Assembly (NCBI RefSeq): GCF_900184935.1
Contig: NZ_FXYE01000001.1
Location: forward strand, 496,001 to 560,000
DNA: 64,000 nt
Origin: Actibacterium lipolyticum
GTDB taxonomy: Bacteria; Pseudomonadota; Alphaproteobacteria; Rhodobacterales; Rhodobacteraceae
Reading direction: 5' to 3'
The translations under genes and the position numbers were made by a program. The notes under the pieces were generated by a model that made no database searches, was not told the DNA's origin, and was given only the letters and a program-made list of their open reading frames with translations. Of the stretch, positions 16,019 to 23,842 are shown one piece after another. Position 1 is the stretch's first letter, and each line of letters starts with the position of its first letter.

Positions 16019-16420
16019 ATGGTGCAGGAAGAAAACAGCAGCCACCCGCGGCAAACTGGGCGACGCGCAAATCGTGCGCGCCGGGCCGAGGCTTTGCGCA
16101 AAGACGCGTTGTCGCCCATCCGTATTCTGAAAAGATTGGTTTTGGTCCCGGTGGTCGCGGCAGGCATCGCCCTGTCGGCCTATATCCGTACCAGCGACTA
16201 TGGCTCTGAAGACGCGCTGCGCCATCTTGTTGCGATGGTCGGATGCGGGCCAGCGGCGGCCATGGGCCTTGCCCCCGCGCAGGAAGGCGAACTGGGCTAT
16301 CACCCCCGTAACGACCCCGAGGGTGACGGAGTGGCCTGCGGAACCGAAACCCGCTTCCCCGCGCCGGAGCAGGACAACCGAGTGCGCAGTGTAGGCGGGG
16401 CGAAATTCGTGCGGCCTTAG
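16019..16420 (+). CDS. membrane-anchored excalibur-like domain protein
   Basis: This 133-residue protein has a basic N-terminal cytoplasmic tail (about 1-37), one transmembrane segment near residues 38-54 (LVLVPVVAAGIALSAYI), and an extracytoplasmic C-terminal half. The latter contains MVGCGPAAAMGLAPAQEGELGY and then NDPEGDGVACG. The DxDxDGxxCE-like ending (DPEGDGVACG), with an upstream cysteine, is the excalibur calcium-binding pattern, here with the first Asp replaced by Asn. It would sit in the periplasm. No partner is obvious, and the ribosome-binding site is weak. Confidence 0.7.
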   Translation: MVQEENSSHPRQTGRRANRARRAEALRKDALSPIRILKRLVLVPVVAAGIALSAYIRTSDYGSEDALRHLVAMVGCGPAAAMGLAPAQEGELGYHPRNDPEGDGVACGTETRFPAPEQDNRVRSVGGAKFVRP

Positions 16421-16530
16421 GGCGGCAAATGGGCATCCTAGGATGTTTTGATGTCAATGCACCGGTCGTCTACAGGTGGTTGAACTAAAAAATACGCAAC
16501 TTAATGCTTGTAGGATTGGAGTTTGTGCAA

Positions 16531-16947
16531 ATGCTCGTTCTTAGAAAACTTGTTTTCTCATTGGTGATTGGTCTGTTTCCACAAATTGCCGCCGCAGATC
16601 CTCTCTCATTTGTCTGCAGTTTCGACAGAAGTGTAGCCGCGAATATCTCAAGAGAGTTTGGCATTCAGATCGATGAGAGAGCGGAGAAAGATTTCACAAT
16701 TCGTTTTGTTTCAGAGGTGAGAGCGGAAACAGCTCAGATGATTGGCAATAATGGCGCTGCCAATGTTATCCCTATTTGGGGTGACAATAGAGTAACTTTC
16801 GTGGAAATCACACCGAACGGCACTGTGCAGACAACGGCCGTCTACGGTTTTCGCCAGGGAGAAAAGGCTGCGGTTCATTCGCGAACGACGGGCGGAGAAG
16901 GGTACGAACTCCCATCGCAGTATTATGGTTTCTGCGAGGTGAGATAG
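16531..16947 (+). CDS. exported protein of unknown function
   Basis: The ATG at 16531 is chosen because TGGAG (16517-16521) lies 9 nt upstream and the protein then begins with a signal peptide, MLVLRKLVFSLVIGLFPQIAAA, followed by DPLSFVC. The mature part is about 116 residues with two cysteines, one near each end (SFVCSF and GFCEVR), which could form a disulfide. The coding sequence is AT-richer than its neighbours, suggesting acquisition or relaxed selection. Its stop codon directly abuts the uvrB stop on the other strand. No family is recognised. Confidence 0.65.
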   Translation: MLVLRKLVFSLVIGLFPQIAAADPLSFVCSFDRSVAANISREFGIQIDERAEKDFTIRFVSEVRAETAQMIGNNGAANVIPIWGDNRVTFVEITPNGTVQTTAVYGFRQGEKAAVHSRTTGGEGYELPSQYYGFCEVR

Positions 16948-19143
16948 CTATCTCCCCCGCCTCTTAACACCACCACGTTGCCCCGGCCTTCCTGCTGTGG
17001 AACGTCCCTTGGCCTTCACCGCCGCATCGCTTGCGGCTTCCACCGCCGATTGACGTGCCAGCGGGTCGTCAGAGATGGCAAGGTCCACTGCCTCCAGCCG
17101 TTTGACTTCGTCCCGCAGGCGGGCGGCTTCTTCGAATTCTAGATTCTCGGCCGCTTTGCGCATTTCGGCGCGCAGGCCGTCCAGATGCGCCTCTAGGTTG
17201 GCGCCGTGCATCGGTTTGTCGATCGTGGCTGTCACGCGGTTCATATCTGCGTCGCCCTTGTAGAGGCCGGACAAGATATCCTCGACGTTCTTTTTCACGG
17301 TCGCCGGGGTGATGCCGTGTTCTTCGTTATAGGCGACCTGCTTTTCACGGCGGCGGTCGGTTTCGCGCATCGCGCGTTCCATGCTGCCAGTGATCCGGTC
17401 GGCGTACATGATCACGCGCCCTTCGGCGTTTCGCGCCGCACGGCCGATGGTTTGGATCAGGGACGTTTCAGAGCGTAAGAACCCCTCTTTATCCGCGTCC
17501 AGAATGGCGACCAGTCCGCATTCGGGAATGTCCAAACCTTCGCGCAACAGGTTGATGCCGATCAGCACGTCGAACGCACCAAGGCGCAGATCGCGCAAAA
17601 TCTCGATCCGTTCCAACGTGTCGATGTCGGAGTGCATATAGCGGACCTTGATCCCCTGTTCGTGCAGGTATTCGGTCAGATCTTCGGCCATGCGTTTGGT
17701 CAGGGTCGTGACCAAAGTGCGGAAACCATCAGCCGTAACTTTGCGGATTTCATCCAGCAGATCGTCGACTTGCATCTGAACCGGGCGGATTTCCACCATC
17801 GGGTCCAACAGGCCGGTGGGGCGGATCACCTGTTCGGTAAACACGCCGCCGGATTGTTCCAGCTCCCACGCGGCGGGGGTGGCGGATACGAACACCGACT
17901 GAGGGCGCATCGCGTCCCATTCTTCGAACTTCAGCGGGCGGTTATCCATGCAGGACGGCAGGCGGAACCCGTGTTCGGCCAGCGTAAATTTTCGGCGGTA
18001 ATCGCCCTTATACATCCCGCCGATTTGCGGAACCGAAACGTGGGATTCATCGGCAAAGACAATCGCATTGTCGGGGATGAATTCGAACAGGGTGGGGGGC
18101 GGTTCACCCGGTGCGCGGCCCGTCAGATAGCGGGAATAGTTTTCGATGCCGTTGCAGACGCCCGTTGCCTCTAGCATCTCCAGATCGAAATTGGTGCGCT
18201 GTTCCAGCCGCTGCGCTTCCAGCAGTTTGCCTTCTTGAACCATCTGATCCAGCCGGGTTTTCAGCTCTTTCTTGATGCTGACAATCGCCTGTTTCATCGT
18301 CGGCTTGGGCGTGACGTAGTGTGAGTTCGCATAGACCCTGATCCGGTCAAACGTGTCGGTCTTTTCACCGGTAAGCGGGTCGAATTCGGTGATCGATTCC
18401 AGCTCTTCGCCGAAGAATGACAGCCGCCAAGCACGGTCATCAAGGTGGGCGGGCCACAGCTCCAGAACATCACCGCGGACGCGAAAGCTGCCCCGTTGGA
18501 AGCCCGCGTCGTTGCGGCGGTATTGCTGGGCGATCAGATCGGCCATGACCGTGCGCTGGTCGTATTCATTCCCAGCGATCAAGTCTTGCGTCATCGCGCC
18601 ATAGGTTTCGACCGAACCGATGCCGTAAATACAGCTGACCGAGGCGATGATAATAACGTCGTCCCGTTCCAAAAGCGCCCGCGTGGCCGAATGGCGCATC
18701 CGGTCGATCTGTTCGTTGATCTGGGATTCCTTCTCAATATACGTGTCAGACCGCGCGACGTAGGCCTCTGGCTGATAGTAGTCATAGAAGGACACGAAAT
18801 ATTCGACGGCGTTGTCGGGGAAAAAACCCTTAAATTCGCCGTACAACTGCGCAGCCAAGGTTTTGTTCGGTGCCAAGATGATCGCCGGGCGCTGCGTTTC
18901 TTCGATGACCTTCGCCATGGTGAAGGTTTTCCCGGTGCCCGTCGCGCCCAGCAAAACTTGATCGCGATCACCGTTTCGCACGCCTTCGCTTAGCTCTGCG
19001 ATCGCGGTAGGCTGGTCACCGGCGGGCGAAAAATCTGTGTGCATGACAAAGCGTTTTCCACCCTCAAGCTTGGGCCGCGACCGCACGTCGGCGGCGGGCG
19101 CGTCCATCATTGGAAGGGACTTGTCGGAATTGGCATAAGGCAT
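16948..19143 (-). CDS. uvrB: excinuclease ABC subunit UvrB
   Basis: UvrB is the damage-verifying helicase-like subunit of nucleotide excision repair, acting with UvrA and UvrC on DNA. This 731-residue protein has Walker A GATGTGKT (near residue 66), the beta-hairpin region [12 protein letters not shown], helicase motifs ([20 protein letters not shown]), and a C-terminal UVR motif ([19 protein letters not shown] near 660-685) that binds UvrC. A candidate LexA box lies 31 nt upstream of its start. It is monocistronic and end-to-end convergent with the exported-protein gene. Confidence 0.97.
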   Translation of the reverse strand: MPYANSDKSLPMMDAPAADVRSRPKLEGGKRFVMHTDFSPAGDQPTAIAELSEGVRNGDRDQVLLGATGTGKTFTMAKVIEETQRPAIILAPNKTLAAQLYGEFKGFFPDNAVEYFVSFYDYYQPEAYVARSDTYIEKESQINEQIDRMRHSATRALLERDDVIIIASVSCIYGIGSVETYGAMTQDLIAGNEYDQRTVMADLIAQQYRRNDAGFQRGSFRVRGDVLELWPAHLDDRAWRLSFFGEELESITEFDPLTGEKTDTFDRIRVYANSHYVTPKPTMKQAIVSIKKELKTRLDQMVQEGKLLEAQRLEQRTNFDLEMLEATGVCNGIENYSRYLTGRAPGEPPPTLFEFIPDNAIVFADESHVSVPQIGGMYKGDYRRKFTLAEHGFRLPSCMDNRPLKFEEWDAMRPQSVFVSATPAAWELEQSGGVFTEQVIRPTGLLDPMVEIRPVQMQVDDLLDEIRKVTADGFRTLVTTLTKRMAEDLTEYLHEQGIKVRYMHSDIDTLERIEILRDLRLGAFDVLIGINLLREGLDIPECGLVAILDADKEGFLRSETSLIQTIGRAARNAEGRVIMYADRITGSMERAMRETDRRREKQVAYNEEHGITPATVKKNVEDILSGLYKGDADMNRVTATIDKPMHGANLEAHLDGLRAEMRKAAENLEFEEAARLRDEVKRLEAVDLAISDDPLARQSAVEAASDAAVKAKGRSTAGRPGQRGGVKRRGR

Positions 19144-19173
19144 GGGGTGATTCCTTTGTCGAACCCTACATTT

Positions 19174-19188
19174 GATCTGTTTTTGTTC
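19174..19188 (-). promoter_or_regulatory. candidate LexA (SOS) box upstream of uvrB
   Basis: Read on the minus strand, GAAC-N7-GATC lies 31-45 nt upstream of the uvrB ATG. Alphaproteobacterial LexA recognises GTTC-N7-GTTC (equivalently GAAC-N7-GAAC), so this matches seven of eight defined bases at the right spacing. uvrB genes are commonly in the SOS regulon; control here is inferred. Confidence 0.5.
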
Positions 19189-19272
19189 CCATTCAAGTGC
19201 AGTGGTTAAACGAAGCTTTATGAGATGTAGACGATTATCGGCAAATACTCGCCATATAAGTGAATATTTTTA

Positions 19273-19521
19273 TTGCCACAGCTTAAAGGCGAGCGTAGTC
19301 TTATCAGGCAAGCAGCAGACCAGATTGCCGATCGGGGCCGCACCACCCACCCCCTCGCACCACCAGCCTTGATCGGCAATCTCGGCTTGAACAACCAGTA
19401 ACTTGTTATTTCCCTTACATTTTGTTGACGGTGTCGCCGCCGCCCGGTTGGCTTGAGCCAAGGGCCGACCCCGACAATTCGTCCGTCAGAGTGATTCCCG
19501 CAAGGCGTCGGCGTCTTGCGG
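19273..19521 (+). ncRNA. candidate structured small RNA (hairpin-rich, C-rich loop)
   Basis: The main element is a perfect 12-bp stem (AGATTGCCGATC at 19322-19333, GATCGGCAATCT at 19371-19382). It extends by five pairs (two G-U wobbles) only in the plus-strand RNA and closes on a loop that contains GCACCACC twice. Upstream, TTGCCA (19273-19278) and TAGTCT (19296-19301) with 17-nt spacing form a possible promoter. Further hairpins follow: TTGGCT/AGCCAA (19448-19461) and CCGCAAG/CTTGCGG (19498-19521), the last followed by AAAGCTTTT. It could be a separate small RNA with an anti-Shine-Dalgarno loop, or the leader of the downstream NDUFS4-like gene. Confidence 0.4.
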
Positions 19522-19738
19522 CAAAGCTTTTGTGCGAAGGGGCGCTTTGCATGCGCGCATCGGGTAAAAATTAGTCTAGCATCGGCAGAGGCTGGCCTGC
19601 GGAAAATTAACATCTTGACGAAAGCGTAAAGTATTTCGCCGCAGTTGGTCGTGCGCAGCCTGCGATACTGTTCCTGCCTCTTGCACAAGCGGTGCATTTA
19701 TTGCGATAAGCACACGAAGTTCGAAGGAGTCACCGAGC

Positions 19739-20053
19739 ATGCAGCAGGCCCGTATCTATCAGCCCGCAAAAACCGCGATGCAGTCTGGCACGGCCAAAAC
19801 CCACCACTGGGTTCTGGAGTTTGCACCCGCCAGCGCGCGCGAAGTGGACCCGCTGATGGGGTGGACAAGCTCGTCTGACACTCAGGCTCAGGTTAAGCTG
19901 CGTTTCGATACCAAAGAAGCTGCTCTCGATTACGCTCAAGAACACGGGATCGACGCGCTGGTGTTCGAACCGAAGACGCGCAAGCCCAACATTCGCGCGA
20001 ATGGTTATGCCGAAAACTTTGCCCCAAATCGCCGGGCGGTTTGGACGCACTGA
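19739..20053 (+). CDS. ETC complex I subunit, NDUFS4-like
   Basis: This 104-residue protein begins [25 protein letters not shown], continues with [20 protein letters not shown], and ends [17 protein letters not shown]. This is the pattern of the bacterial homologue of NDUFS4 (18-kDa Fe-S protein 4), an accessory subunit that stabilises the N-module of respiratory complex I in alphaproteobacteria and mitochondria. AAGGAG lies 10 nt upstream of the ATG. It stands alone, away from the nuo operon, and is followed 43 nt later by tRNA-Arg. Confidence 0.93.
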   Translation: MQQARIYQPAKTAMQSGTAKTHHWVLEFAPASAREVDPLMGWTSSSDTQAQVKLRFDTKEAALDYAQEHGIDALVFEPKTRKPNIRANGYAENFAPNRRAVWTH

Positions 20054-20096
20054 AGGCTTGCCTTTACGGGGCAGCTCACGCAAAACCCACATCAGC

Positions 20097-20173
20097 GGTC
20101 CCGTAGCTCAACTGGATAGAGCAGCTGACTTCTAATCAGCAGGTTCGGGGTTCGAGTCCTCGCGGGATCGCCA
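20097..20173 (+). tRNA. tRNA-Arg (anticodon TCT)
   Basis: This is a 77-nt cloverleaf with encoded CCA. The acceptor stem is GGTCCCG with CGGGATC (one G-T wobble), the D arm is GCTC/GAGC, the anticodon loop is CTTCTAA with TCT at 20131-20133, the T arm is CGGGG-TTCGAGT-CCTCG, and the end is discriminator G plus CCA. It decodes AGA (and AGG by wobble). There is no integrase or duplicated 3' end nearby to suggest an integrated island. Confidence 0.97.
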
Positions 20174-20275
20174 GTTTTCATAGGCTAGACGCAGCAAATC
20201 AGTCTCTGACCATCGGTTGTCATTTGCGACTGGGTGCAGGGAGCGTCAGCCGATCAAGCCAATCCATACTCAGCC

Positions 20276-21073
20276 TCATGACCTATCAAGTGGCACATAC
20301 CCGAGTGAGTCTGACGCCTCTTTGCCCAACTCCAAAATTGTCCGAACGATTTCGGGTTTGCGTTCTTCACTGAACCGAAACAGCGGAAACGCGATCGACA
20401 TTGCGGCGACAGGGCGACCTAGGTGGTCGAAGATTGGCACCGCAAGGCACCGTACCCCCGCTTCGCTTTCTTCGATTTCTTCGGCGTATCCACGCTCTTT
20501 CGTGATCGCTAGATCATTCAGCAATGTTTCTTTGTCGGTGATGGTGTTGGGTGCGGAAACTTCGAACGCCATACGCGAGATACGTTCTTCAATCTCTTTT
20601 GGGTCGCGCCATGCCAAAAGCGCCTTCCCCAATGACGTCGAATGCAGCGGGTTGCGTTTGCCCAATGTCGATTGCATCGAAAGATTGTAATGGCTGTCAT
20701 ACTTATGCGTATAGACGACCTTTTCTTCGGTATTATCCATGATCCCTAAATTGATGGATTCACCGGTTAGGCGCGATAGCTTTGCCATGACACGGTCTGC
20801 GGCCCAAAGCAGATCAGATCGGTCTTGGATAGAGCGTGCGCCGAGGCTGAACAATTTCAAGGTAAGGCCATAGCGTTCGGTGTCGTCGTCTTTTTCGACG
20901 TAGCCCAATTCAATCATGGTGTTCAAAAGTCGATGGGTCGTCGCCTTCGATGTCATGGCTAGATTGGCCAAATCCGCAAGCGTCGCACGCCGGTTTTCGA
21001 CCAGTGATTCGAGCACAGAAAAGACCTTGAGTACTGCGGCTACGTTCTCGGTTTTGTGTTCAGAATTCGCCAT
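20276..21073 (-). CDS. KdgR-like IclR family transcriptional repressor
   Basis: This 265-residue protein has an N-terminal winged helix-turn-helix (about residues 12-65; ATLADLANLAMTSKATTHRLLNTM) and an IclR effector domain. The effector part has strong resemblance to enterobacterial KdgR (SLGKRNPLHSTSLGKALLAW, then AGVRCLAVPIFDHLGRPVAAMSIAFP). KdgR represses pectin-degradation genes and is released by 2-keto-3-deoxygluconate. It is divergent from the GH105 and ABC transporter operon. Two KdgR-box-like sites lie between them, one 20 nt upstream of its own start, implying autoregulation. The effector is inferred. Confidence 0.88.
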   Translation of the reverse strand: MANSEHKTENVAAVLKVFSVLESLVENRRATLADLANLAMTSKATTHRLLNTMIELGYVEKDDDTERYGLTLKLFSLGARSIQDRSDLLWAADRVMAKLSRLTGESINLGIMDNTEEKVVYTHKYDSHYNLSMQSTLGKRNPLHSTSLGKALLAWRDPKEIEERISRMAFEVSAPNTITDKETLLNDLAITKERGYAEEIEESEAGVRCLAVPIFDHLGRPVAAMSIAFPLFRFSEERKPEIVRTILELGKEASDSLGYVPLDRS

Positions 21074-21092
21074 TTAGCATACCTAATTTTTC

Positions 21093-21105
21093 GGAACGTC
21101 GTTTC
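21093..21105. promoter_or_regulatory. KdgR-box-like operator, regulator side
   Basis: GGAACGTCGTTTC lies 20 nt upstream of the regulator start. Compared with the core of the published KdgR box (RAAAYRNYRTTTY) it has a single mismatch. It shares GGAAY-N3-GTTTC with the second site 144 bp away. Confidence 0.6.
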
Positions 21106-21236
21106 GGAAATTTAAAAACCCGTTCGCGGACTTTTTCGACAATAAGTGCAACCTATTGAAATTGCAATAAAATAGGATCGGTAAAAACTGTTATATTAAT
21201 GTTGATATTTTTCCAAACCTATGCGCAGAATATTTT

Positions 21237-21249
21237 GGAATGACGTTTC
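21237..21249. promoter_or_regulatory. KdgR-box-like operator, GH105 side
   Basis: GGAATGACGTTTC lies 31 nt upstream of the GH105 start, again with one mismatch to RAAAYRNYRTTTY. Flanking TTTT and AAAA extend the dyad. Its position close to the start codon suits a repressor blocking the catabolic operon. Confidence 0.62.
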
Positions 21250-21279
21250 AAAAATTTTACACCAGGGACTTCAAGCGGA

Positions 21280-22401
21280 ATGCACCCACTTCTCCGACAG
21301 AAAAAACACTTTGTTAGCCGTGCTGATGTTTGTGGGCTGATCGATGTGTTGGCAGACAATTTGATCAACATTTCGGACGACACCGGAGAGTTCATTCTGA
21401 AGCTTGAGGATGGCCGCGAAATTGACACCAAAGGGTGGGCCGGTTGGGAATGGACCCATGGCATCGGCTTGTATGGCCTGCTCAAGTATTTCCAGCAGAC
21501 AAGCAACCCAACCGCGAAATCCATCATCGATGGATGGTTTGCGGACCGTCTGTCTGAAGGCACCCCCACAAAGAACATCAACACAGTCGCCCCTTTTCTG
21601 ACGCTGGCCTGTCTTTACGAGGCCGAGGCGAACAGTGAGTGGCGCCCATATCTGGAACAGTGGGCCGATTGGATCATGTATGAAATGCCGCGCGTCCAAG
21701 AAGGCGGGCTGCAGCATATCACCTACAACAGCGTAAACCCTGGGCAGATGTGGGATGATACCCTGATGATGAGCGTACTGCCGCTCGCGAAAATTGGTCT
21801 GGTGCTGGATCGCCCCGAGTATGTCGAGGAAGCAAAGTTCCAGTTTTTGACGCACATTCAGTATTTGATGGATAGCAAAACCGGGCTTTGGTTCCACGGC
21901 TGGACATTTGAGGGCAACCATAACTTTGCCAACGCATTGTGGGCGCGCGGTAACAGCTGGGCGACCATCGCGATCCCCGAATTCATCGACATGCTTGATT
22001 TGAAAGAAGGCGACCCGATCCGCGCACATTTGCTTTCAACGCTGCGCCGTCAGGCCGCTGCACTAAAGCAGATGCAGGACGAAAAGTCGGGCATGTGGCA
22101 CACGTTGTTAGACGATCCATCAAGCTATGTTGAGGCGTCGGCGACCGCCGGGTTCGCCTATGGCCTGCTAAAGGCGGTGCGACTGCGGTATCTCGACGAC
22201 AGCTATGCCGAGGTTGCTGAAAACGCCGTAAAAGCTGTTGTTCAAAACATCAGCGACGATGGCGAATTGCTGAATGTGTCTTTTGGTACCGCAATGGGCC
22301 ACGACATGGATTTCTACAAACAGATACCGCTGACGTCGATGCCCTATGGCCAGTCGATGGCGATGCTGTGCCTGTCCGAATACCTCAGAACATACATTTA
22401 A
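21280..22401 (+). CDS. glycoside hydrolase family 88/105 protein (YteR/RhiN-like)
   Basis: This 373-residue (alpha/alpha)6-barrel enzyme is of the unsaturated rhamnogalacturonyl hydrolase type. Motifs include GWAGWEWTHGIGLYGL (about 52-67) and MWDDTLMM (157-164), where Asp160 corresponds to the catalytic Asp of YteR, then ARGNSWATIAI. No signal peptide is seen, so it should act in the cytoplasm on imported oligosaccharides, hydrating the 4,5-unsaturated galacturonosyl unit and releasing it. It is the first gene of the importer operon and is divergent from the KdgR-like repressor. The exact substrate is inferred. Confidence 0.85.
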   Translation: MHPLLRQKKHFVSRADVCGLIDVLADNLINISDDTGEFILKLEDGREIDTKGWAGWEWTHGIGLYGLLKYFQQTSNPTAKSIIDGWFADRLSEGTPTKNINTVAPFLTLACLYEAEANSEWRPYLEQWADWIMYEMPRVQEGGLQHITYNSVNPGQMWDDTLMMSVLPLAKIGLVLDRPEYVEEAKFQFLTHIQYLMDSKTGLWFHGWTFEGNHNFANALWARGNSWATIAIPEFIDMLDLKEGDPIRAHLLSTLRRQAAALKQMQDEKSGMWHTLLDDPSSYVEASATAGFAYGLLKAVRLRYLDDSYAEVAENAVKAVVQNISDDGELLNVSFGTAMGHDMDFYKQIPLTSMPYGQSMAMLCLSEYLRTYI

Positions 22402-22492
22402 TAATCACATAATGACCCGGCGATTTAACGCGGGGCACGCGAAAACGAACGAAGATATTCCGGCTTTTTGGTCGGGACCAAGGGAGGAAAAA

Positions 22493-23773
22493 ATGACTAA
22501 AATGACAAGGCGCCAAGCGCTTGGAACAATTGGTGGTGCGGCAGCGGCATCTGCGTTGCCCGCATTGCCTGCAATGGCCGCAGACCGCACGATCCGCCAT
22601 TTTTGGTGGGGGAACCCTGAACGCGACCGCCGCACGTTTGAAGTAATCGACGTGTTCCAGAAGAACCACAGTGGCGTCGAAGTTTCTGGTGAAACGATCG
22701 GTTGGGGTGATTACTGGACAAAGATGGCGACGCAGACTGCGGGTCGCAATATGGCCGACTTGGTCCAGATGGATTACCGTTTCCTGTTCGAATATGTCCG
22801 CCGTGGCGCTTTGCAGCCGTTGGACGATCACATTGGCAACGGTCTTGATCTGTCTAACTTTGACGCTGGCCCACTGTCTGGTGGTGTGGTCGATGGCAAG
22901 CTTTACGCGCTGAACATCGGCTCCAACTCTCAGGTCGTGCCATTCAACACGCGGCTGTTTGAAGAAGCAGGCATCGACGCCGATGTCATCAACTGGACAC
23001 GCGCGGAATTTGCTGACGCTTGCGAACAGGTTGCCACCAATACCAATGCAAAAGGCGCCGACGATTTCTCACTCATGATCGAATACATGGAGGCATGGGC
23101 CCGCCAAGAGGGACGTGATTTCTATGACGCCGACGGCAATGTGACTGCAACTGCCGACGACGTCGCCGGTTACTGGGCATATTGGGGTGACATGCGCGAT
23201 GCGGGCATCGTCATGGATAAGAACCACACCGTTATTCTGGACAAACCGATGTCGGAATGGGGGCTCGTAACAGGTGAAAGCGCGATGTCACCTTGTTGGT
23301 CAAACCAGCTGGTCGCCGTTCAGGGTTTGGTCACCGACACCATCGGCGCTGCAATGGTTGCCCACAAAGAAGGCGGCACTGGCTGGGGCCAGTTCATCAA
23401 GCCATCGATGTTCATGTCGCTGACGCGCGATGCCAAGGATGTTGAGGCAGCGATCATGTACATGAACGACTGGATCAATAACCCAGAAGCGACCGCGATC
23501 TTGGGTCTTGAACGCGGCATCCCTGCCAACCCAGTGGTTCGCGAAGCGCTCGCTCCGGGCTTTACCCCACCTGAAAAGCTCTCGGTTGATTACTTTAACG
23601 CGATCCAAGACAAGGTTGGCCCATTGCCGGTGCCCGCGCCCAAAGGTGCAGGCGAAGTTCGTGACGCATTTATGCGGATCGGCACGGACGTCGTGCTGGG
23701 CAATATGGATGCGGCCGAGGCTGCGGGTATCTTTATCGAAGATGCCCAATCCATCGTCGATCGCGCACGGTAA
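22493..23773 (+). CDS. ABC transporter sugar-binding protein (TogB-like)
   Basis: The ATG at 22493 follows GGGAGG at good spacing and gives 426 residues. The N-terminus MTKMTRRQALGTIGGAAAAS has a twin-arginine motif and ends PAMAA, so it is a probable Tat substrate exported to the periplasm. The mature protein is a family 1 carbohydrate-binding protein (FWWGNPERDRRTFEVIDVFQ, later ESAMSPCWSNQLV). With the two permeases, the ATPase and the GH105 gene it resembles the TogMNAB oligogalacturonide importer. The actual ligand is probably a pectic oligosaccharide. Confidence 0.88.
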   Translation: MTKMTRRQALGTIGGAAAASALPALPAMAADRTIRHFWWGNPERDRRTFEVIDVFQKNHSGVEVSGETIGWGDYWTKMATQTAGRNMADLVQMDYRFLFEYVRRGALQPLDDHIGNGLDLSNFDAGPLSGGVVDGKLYALNIGSNSQVVPFNTRLFEEAGIDADVINWTRAEFADACEQVATNTNAKGADDFSLMIEYMEAWARQEGRDFYDADGNVTATADDVAGYWAYWGDMRDAGIVMDKNHTVILDKPMSEWGLVTGESAMSPCWSNQLVAVQGLVTDTIGAAMVAHKEGGTGWGQFIKPSMFMSLTRDAKDVEAAIMYMNDWINNPEATAILGLERGIPANPVVREALAPGFTPPEKLSVDYFNAIQDKVGPLPVPAPKGAGEVRDAFMRIGTDVVLGNMDAAEAAGIFIEDAQSIVDRAR

Positions 23774-23787
23774 TCGATCCGACCCAA

Positions 23788-23820
23788 AGGTCGACCCTAA
23801 CAGGTTTAGGGTCGACACCC
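23788..23820 (+). terminator. intercistronic hairpin between binding protein and permease genes
   Basis: A perfect 11-bp stem (GTCGACCCTAA at 23788-23798, TTAGGGTCGAC at 23804-23814) has a 5-nt loop, followed by ACCCTTTT. It sits in the 69-bp gap after the binding-protein gene. As in many ABC operons, it may partly terminate transcription and stabilise the upstream mRNA so that binding protein is made in excess. Confidence 0.7.
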
Positions 23821-23842
23821 TTTTGCCGTTGAGCCACGCAAT

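Larger units (their letters stand above)
19144..19738. other. 595-bp intergenic region upstream of uvrB and the NDUFS4-like gene
   Basis: No protein gene is credible here. It contains the uvrB promoter side with the LexA-like box, the hairpin-rich segment at 19273-19521, and an AT-rich stretch (19560-19720) that should carry the promoter of the NDUFS4-like gene. Confidence 0.5.

Noticed and set aside
19144-19738. tmRNA (two-piece ssrA) or SRP/RNase P RNA
   Set aside because: No tag-peptide coding pattern, tRNA-like ends or conserved SRP/RNase P core motifs are present in the hairpin-rich segment.
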